A DNA stretch of 7,129 nucleotides from an uncultured Pelagibacteraceae bacterium (GTDB taxonomy: Bacteria > Pseudomonadota > Alphaproteobacteria > Pelagibacterales > Pelagibacteraceae): NCBI GenBank assembly GCA_902632515.1, contig CACPDA010000018.1, forward strand, positions 1-7,129. Reading direction: 5' to 3'. A model generated the notes under the pieces. That model had not been told where the DNA came from. It made no database searches and was given only the letters and a program-made list of their open reading frames with translations. How positions within the stretch are numbered: position 1 is the first letter of the stretch; each line of letters begins with the position of its first letter. Both the position numbers and the translations under genes were made by a program. This document shows, piece by piece, positions 4,239 to 7,129 of this stretch.

Positions 4239-5212
4239 GCAAATGATAATCCAATTTCGTATGATTCTTTATCTGCAGTAGCAGCTGTTGAACCAGCAAT
4301 ATTTTCTGATTCATTGAATCCACCAGAAATAGTCATACCACCCATAGTGTAAGAAGCTGAAATCGCTTCATCTTCTTGGTCAGTAGTACTGTCACCAGAG
4401 TTATATGTTCTTGATCCATAAGAGATCGAGAAGTCATCATTGATTGCATATGATACTGCGTAAGACTCAGATTCGTCAGTCTTCGTAGCAGTTGGACCAT
4501 CAGCTTCATGCTCTTGGTAACCAACAGTCACTGAACCAATTGCATATTTTACAAAGATAGTTGAGTGATCAATTGTTGTAGTAGCAGTATCTGCCATTTC
4601 ACCAGTTGCATAACCAATTGTTAATCCTTCTACCATCTCCGGAGAAATTTCGATACCGAAGTCAGTGTAAGAGTCAACTGTTACGTTGTTAGCAGTACCA
4701 GCTGTACCTTGATGGTCAGTTTGGTGTGCTAAATGGAAAGTTGCACCTCCCATTGATGGAGATTTATATTTCCATATGTTGTTTCCGCTAACACCATTAA
4801 TTCTTGCTGCAGAAGCACCAGAAGTAATATCCCATGGCTCTTCATAAGCAGTTGGCATTACGTCATCCCACATACCCATTACAGAAGTTCCACCGTGACC
4901 TGCAAATGTGAAAGTACCGATAGAGTCATTACCAAATGATAATGTTCTGTTGTCGTAAGATGAATTAGTTGGGTTATCAGAGTCTAATTCCCAAGAAGCT
5001 GATACAGTCATACCACCGTCAGTTTCACCAGAAACTGTAGCAGTTAAACTGTCACCTTGGAAATAAGAAGCACTACCCGCTGGACCACCTTCGTCCACGT
5101 TAGTAATGTAAACAGCAACACCACCAGAAAGACTTACTTCTGCAGCGTGAGCAGCTGTTAACGCAAGTGAACCAGCTAATGCTGATACACCGATTTTAGT
5201 TAGTTTGTTCAT
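4232..5212 (-). CDS. Outer-membrane porin, alphaproteobacterial Gram-negative porin family
   Basis: This 326-residue beta-barrel porin should form a diffusion channel in the outer membrane. It begins with a Sec signal peptide, MNKLTKIGVSALAGSLALTA then AHA, probably cut near residue 23/24 before EVSLSG. The mature part is glycine-, serine-, threonine- and acid-rich with alternating strands typical of a barrel, for example SLTATVSGETDGGMTVSAS (55-73), LSFGNDSIGTFTFAG (91-105), SVTVGYQEH (227-235) and MGGMTISGGFNES (290-302). It ends in YEIGLSFAF with a terminal Phe, the usual BAM-complex signal. The likely constriction loop lies around 106-150. The coding sequence is clearly less AT-rich and uses different codons from its neighbours, fitting very high expression. 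It is monocistronic: own promoter region, a strong AAGGAG ribosome-binding site and its own terminator. Substrate selectivity cannot be read from sequence; the acidic loops suggest cation preference only as inference. Confidence 0.93.
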   Translation of the reverse strand: MNKLTKIGVSALAGSLALTAAHAAEVSLSGGVAVYITNVDEGGPAGSASYFQGDSLTATVSGETDGGMTVSASWELDSDNPTNSSYDNRTLSFGNDSIGTFTFAGHGGTSVMGMWDDVMPTAYEEPWDITSGASAARINGVSGNNIWKYKSPSMGGATFHLAHQTDHQGTAGTANNVTVDSYTDFGIEISPEMVEGLTIGYATGEMADTATTTIDHSTIFVKYAIGSVTVGYQEHEADGPTATKTDESESYAVSYAINDDFSISYGSRTYNSGDSTTDQEDEAISASYTMGGMTISGGFNESENIAGSTAATADKESYEIGLSFAF

Positions 5213-5218
5213 AATTAA

Positions 5219-5224
5219 CTCCTT
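5219..5224 (-). promoter_or_regulatory. Strong Shine-Dalgarno site of the porin
   Basis: The minus strand reads AAGGAG, six bases before the porin ATG. It is the only consensus ribosome-binding site obvious ahead of any complete gene here, and it fixes the porin start at 5212. Confidence 0.9.
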
Positions 5225-5308
5225 ATTTTTTATTATTAATAATAAACGCTAGCTTTTTAGCAATTTTTGAGCTTCAAATTATTAATTTTTATGATTTTTT
5301 ATAATCTT

Positions 5309-5338
5309 TTTATAAAGTGTTGTATTTTTACAACACAA
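5309..5338 (-). promoter_or_regulatory. Candidate porin promoter
   Basis: On the minus strand TTGTGT (5338-5333) and TATAAA (5314-5309) are 18 bases apart. The predicted start is about 5302, giving an untranslated leader of roughly 90 bases, rich in A and T, before the ribosome-binding site. The spacer and -35 box coincide with the dyad at 5317-5336. Other -10-like boxes exist nearby, for example TTATAA around 5302, so the exact promoter is uncertain. Confidence 0.4.
5317..5336. promoter_or_regulatory. Perfect dyad GTGTTGTA-N4-TACAACAC, likely operator in the porin promoter region
   Basis: Two 8-bp arms are exact reverse complements around TTTT. The dyad sits about 105 bp upstream of the porin ATG and overlaps the best -35/spacer candidate. 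As DNA it looks like a dimeric regulator site; as RNA it could only form a hairpin if transcription starts upstream of it. It also lies just upstream of the possible promoter of the divergent lipoprotein gene, so it could serve both. Confidence 0.5.
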
Positions 5339-5352
5339 AAAGATCACTAAAA

Positions 5353-5361
5353 TGCTATATT
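5353..5361 (+). promoter_or_regulatory. Candidate extended -10 for the DUF3576 lipoprotein-leuS unit
   Basis: TGCTATATT resembles an extended -10 (TGN-TATAAT). The start would be near 5368, about 45 bases before the ATG at 5413. There is no good -35; the corresponding position falls on the right arm of the dyad. It is the best box in the 200-bp divergent gap (5213-5412) on this strand. Confidence 0.3.
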
Positions 5362-5412
5362 TTATTGCCTTTCTGAAATATGTTAAGAATCTTACAACTT
5401 TCGATAATTCTT

Positions 5413-5994
5413 ATGCTTAAAAAAAAATTTATAAACATTTTTAGTCTTTTTTTACTTTGTTTCTTTTTAAATTCATGTGGAGGAAAGGGATTTTTTAAAG
5501 GTGGAGATGCAAGAAAAAATCCTCCTGAACCAGAAAAAAGAGTACAGAAGAATTTAGAAGAGGGAAAAGGTTTTAGATTAAATGATGCTGTGAAAAACAG
5601 AGGCAGAGGTACTAATTTTGAATTTGCTAGCTCAAATGAATTATGGCGAGCCTCATTAGACGCAATAGACTTTATGCCTTTGTCTTCAGCAAATTATAGT
5701 GGTGGTGTAATTATCACTGATTGGTATGCTTCAGGTGGAAATCAAAATGAAAGTGTTAAAATTACAATCAGATTTTTAAGTAATGAAATTAGGTCAGACT
5801 CTTTAGATATAAGTGTATTTATTAAAAAATGTAAGGACCTTATGAATTGTAAAATTGTTGAATCTGATGGACAAATTTCAAGTGAGCTTAGAAAAAAAAT
5901 TTTAAAACAAGCTGTGTTATATTCTAAAATCACAAAAGATAAAAATAAGAAAAAAAATAAACGTGTCGCTTTTCCTGTAAAAAATGAAGATTAA
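5413..5994 (+). CDS. DUF3576-family lipoprotein of unknown function
   Basis: This 193-residue protein carries a lipoprotein signal: a lysine-rich start, a hydrophobic stretch FINIFSLFLLCFFL (6-19), and a lipobox LNSC with the lipidated Cys at 22, so it is probably anchored in a membrane facing the periplasm. After a charged linker (23-75), the domain ELWRASLDAIDFMPLSSA (76-93), GGVIITDWYASG (97-108) and SVKITIRFLSNEIRSDSLDI (114-133) matches the alphaproteobacterial DUF3576 family, which commonly lies next to leuS, as here. The function is unknown. An in-frame ATG at 5380 would add eleven hydrophobic residues before a second Met; the ATG at 5413 gives a normal lipoprotein leader and is preferred, although neither has a clear ribosome-binding site. 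The C-terminus is lysine-rich. Cys 140 and Cys 146 could form a disulfide. It is probably co-transcribed with leuS, 13 bases downstream. Confidence 0.85.
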   Translation: MLKKKFINIFSLFLLCFFLNSCGGKGFFKGGDARKNPPEPEKRVQKNLEEGKGFRLNDAVKNRGRGTNFEFASSNELWRASLDAIDFMPLSSANYSGGVIITDWYASGGNQNESVKITIRFLSNEIRSDSLDISVFIKKCKDLMNCKIVESDGQISSELRKKILKQAVLYSKITKDKNKKKNKRVAFPVKNED

Positions 5995-6007
5995 ATAAAT
6001 ATTTTTA

Positions 6008-7129
6008 GTGGACAGATATAATTTTAGAAAAGTAGAGGATAAATGGAGAAATTTTTGGGAGTTAAACAAAACTTTCAAAACAGTCCTACAAAAAAATAAA
6101 AAAAAATTTTATTGCTTAGAAATGTTTCCTTATCCATCTGGGAAAATTCATATGGGTCATGTTCGAAACTATACGATTGGTGATGTCTTAGCTAGATATA
6201 AGTTACTTCAAGGATACAATGTATTACATCCGATGGGTTGGGACTCCTTTGGAATGCCAGCTGAAAATGCAGCTAGACAAAATAATTTAGATCCAGAAAG
6301 TTGGACTATCAAAAATATTGAGGTCATGAAATCTCAACTAAAAAAATTAGGTTTATCTATTGATTGGGATCGGGAAATATCTACTTGTTCCAAAGATTAT
6401 TATAGGCATCAACAAGAATTTTTTTTAGAAATGTTTGAAAAGGGACTCGTTTATAGAAAGGAAAACTATGTTAATTGGGATCCAGTCGATCAAACTGTAT
6501 TAGCAAATGAACAAGTAATTGATGGAAAAGGATGGCGCTCTGGTGCTCCGGTTGAAAGAAAAAAACTAAATCAATGGTTTTTTAAAATTACTAAATTTTC
6601 AGATAACCTACTTAAAAGCTTAGATTCATTAGATAAATGGCCCAATAAAGTAAAAGTAATGCAGAGAAATTGGATTGGAAAATCATTTGGTAGTGAAGTT
6701 AAATTTGAAATTATTGGGTCAAAAGATATTAAAATTGTTGAATGCTACACTACAAGACCAGACACTCTTTTTGGAATGTCTTTTCTTGCACTATCTATAG
6801 ATCATCCAATAGCTAAATTTTATAAAGATGATAAAGATTTTTTAAAATTTAAAGATGAATGTTCAAAAACCGGAACAACAGAAGAATCAATAGCCGTTGC
6901 AGAAAAACTTGGCTTTAAAACTGATTTATTAGCGATAAACCCTTTGGATAAAAATATAAAAGTTCCTGTTTATTTTGCTAATTTTGTTTTAATGGATTAT
7001 GGATTAGGTGCTGTATTTGGTTGTCCTGCTCATGATCAAAGGGATCTTGATTTCGCTAGAAAATATAATTTAAAAGTTACACCAGTTGTTAAACCAAATA
7101 ATACATCTGGCCATGATTATGATGGTAAA
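6008..7129 (+). CDS. leuS: Leucyl-tRNA synthetase, N-terminal 374 residues (3' end outside window)
   Basis: LeuRS attaches leucine to tRNA-Leu in the cytoplasm. Visible landmarks are the class I HIGH motif [15 protein letters not shown] (41-55, HMGH), [16 protein letters not shown] (74-89), the ZN-1 region [20 protein letters not shown], the start of the CP1 editing domain with [13 protein letters not shown], and the editing-site [13 protein letters not shown] with the conserved Asp-Gln-Arg-Asp. The zinc-ligand cysteines of E. coli LeuRS are replaced by Asp, Lys/Gly and Ser, as in other alphaproteobacterial enzymes, so this module is zinc-free. The start is GTG at 6008: an in-frame TAA lies just upstream (5996-5998) and no ATG is available, while the GTG gives the family N-terminus M-D-R-Y-N-F. 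The KMSKS motif and anticodon domain are beyond the window. It lies 13 bases after the DUF3576 gene, in an apparent operon. Confidence 0.97.
   Translation, partial: MDRYNFRKVEDKWRNFWELNKTFKTVLQKNKKKFYCLEMFPYPSGKIHMGHVRNYTIGDVLARYKLLQGYNVLHPMGWDSFGMPAENAARQNNLDPESWTIKNIEVMKSQLKKLGLSIDWDREISTCSKDYYRHQQEFFLEMFEKGLVYRKENYVNWDPVDQTVLANEQVIDGKGWRSGAPVERKKLNQWFFKITKFSDNLLKSLDSLDKWPNKVKVMQRNWIGKSFGSEVKFEIIGSKDIKIVECYTTRPDTLFGMSFLALSIDHPIAKFYKDDKDFLKFKDECSKTGTTEESIAVAEKLGFKTDLLAINPLDKNIKVPVYFANFVLMDYGLGAVFGCPAHDQRDLDFARKYNLKVTPVVKPNNTSGHDYDGK

Noticed and set aside
4333..4524. 63-codon minus-strand frame overlapping the porin
   Set aside because: Alternative frame of the porin on the same strand; low-complexity and without its own ribosome-binding site.
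5226..5302. Riboswitch in the roughly 90-base porin leader
   Set aside because: Only short weak inverted repeats (for example GCTAAAAAGC and TTGA/TCAA) were seen and no known aptamer core was recognised.
5317..5345. Dyad as a rho-independent terminator
   Set aside because: The stem is half A-T, no gene ends just before it on either strand, and it sits in a divergent promoter region; an operator is more likely.
5291..5350. Small plus-strand frame (about 19 codons) in the porin/lipoprotein gap
   Set aside because: Very short, spans the dyad, has no ribosome-binding site and no recognisable sequence; more likely regulatory DNA.
5380..5412. Upstream ATG as the start of the DUF3576 lipoprotein
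   Set aside because: It adds a hydrophobic stretch before a second Met that alone begins a normal K-rich lipoprotein leader; no ribosome-binding site supports it.
5742..5933. 63-codon minus-strand frame inside the DUF3576 gene
   Set aside because: Antisense shadow without motifs or start signals.
1..7129. Mobile element, phage, toxin-antitoxin, defence system or CRISPR array
   Set aside because: No integrase, transposase, long terminal repeats, spaced direct repeats or toxin/antitoxin-like pairs are visible; all the genes except the small ArfA-like one fit conserved core families.

Overview
The window is very AT-rich, gene-dense chromosomal DNA. Genes overlap by 1 to 26 bases or are separated by almost nothing. 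The extreme AT content, lysine/isoleucine/asparagine-rich proteins, an alphaproteobacterial type of porin, and a DUF3576 lipoprotein next to leuS all suggest a streamlined marine alphaproteobacterium of the SAR11 / Pelagibacterales type. That assignment is by recognition, not by a search. No mobile element, CRISPR array, tRNA or rRNA was seen. Apart from one overlooked small gene this is core-genome housekeeping DNA, and I found no clear new multi-gene system.

Layout. (1) Bases 1-1829, plus strand: a tight operon made of the 3' end of dapB (lysine/diaminopimelate synthesis), nth (endonuclease III) and a PfkB-family kinase resembling adenosine kinase. Each junction is a one-base TAATG stop/start overlap. 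(2) Bases 1826-2483, minus strand: an OmpR-type winged-helix regulator with a degenerate receiver domain, followed by an overlapping 39-codon gene carrying an ArfA-like KGKGSF motif (alternative ribosome rescue). (3) Bases 2505-2999, plus: a YkuD-type L,D-transpeptidase-family protein without a signal peptide. (4) Bases 2996-3655, minus: a YggS/PLPBP pyridoxal-phosphate homeostasis protein. (5) Bases 3650-4189, plus: a degenerate ThiE/TenI-like barrel protein. (6) A GC-rich bidirectional terminator at about 4172-4205. (7) Bases 4232-5212, minus: an outer-membrane porin with a strong ribosome-binding site and a long upstream region containing a perfect 8+8 dyad. (8) Bases 5413-7129, plus: a DUF3576 lipoprotein followed by leuS (leucyl-tRNA synthetase), which runs off the end of the window.

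Compaction shapes the regulation. Both early convergent pairs share four bases at their stop codons, with no terminator between them. One divergent pair has 21 bp between start codons, with back-to-back -10 elements that imply leaderless mRNAs. Another divergent pair overlaps at ATGCAT, so its promoters must lie inside the partner gene. The porin is the exception: it has a full promoter region, a Shine-Dalgarno sequence, a terminator and visibly less AT-rich codons, which fits a highly expressed gene.
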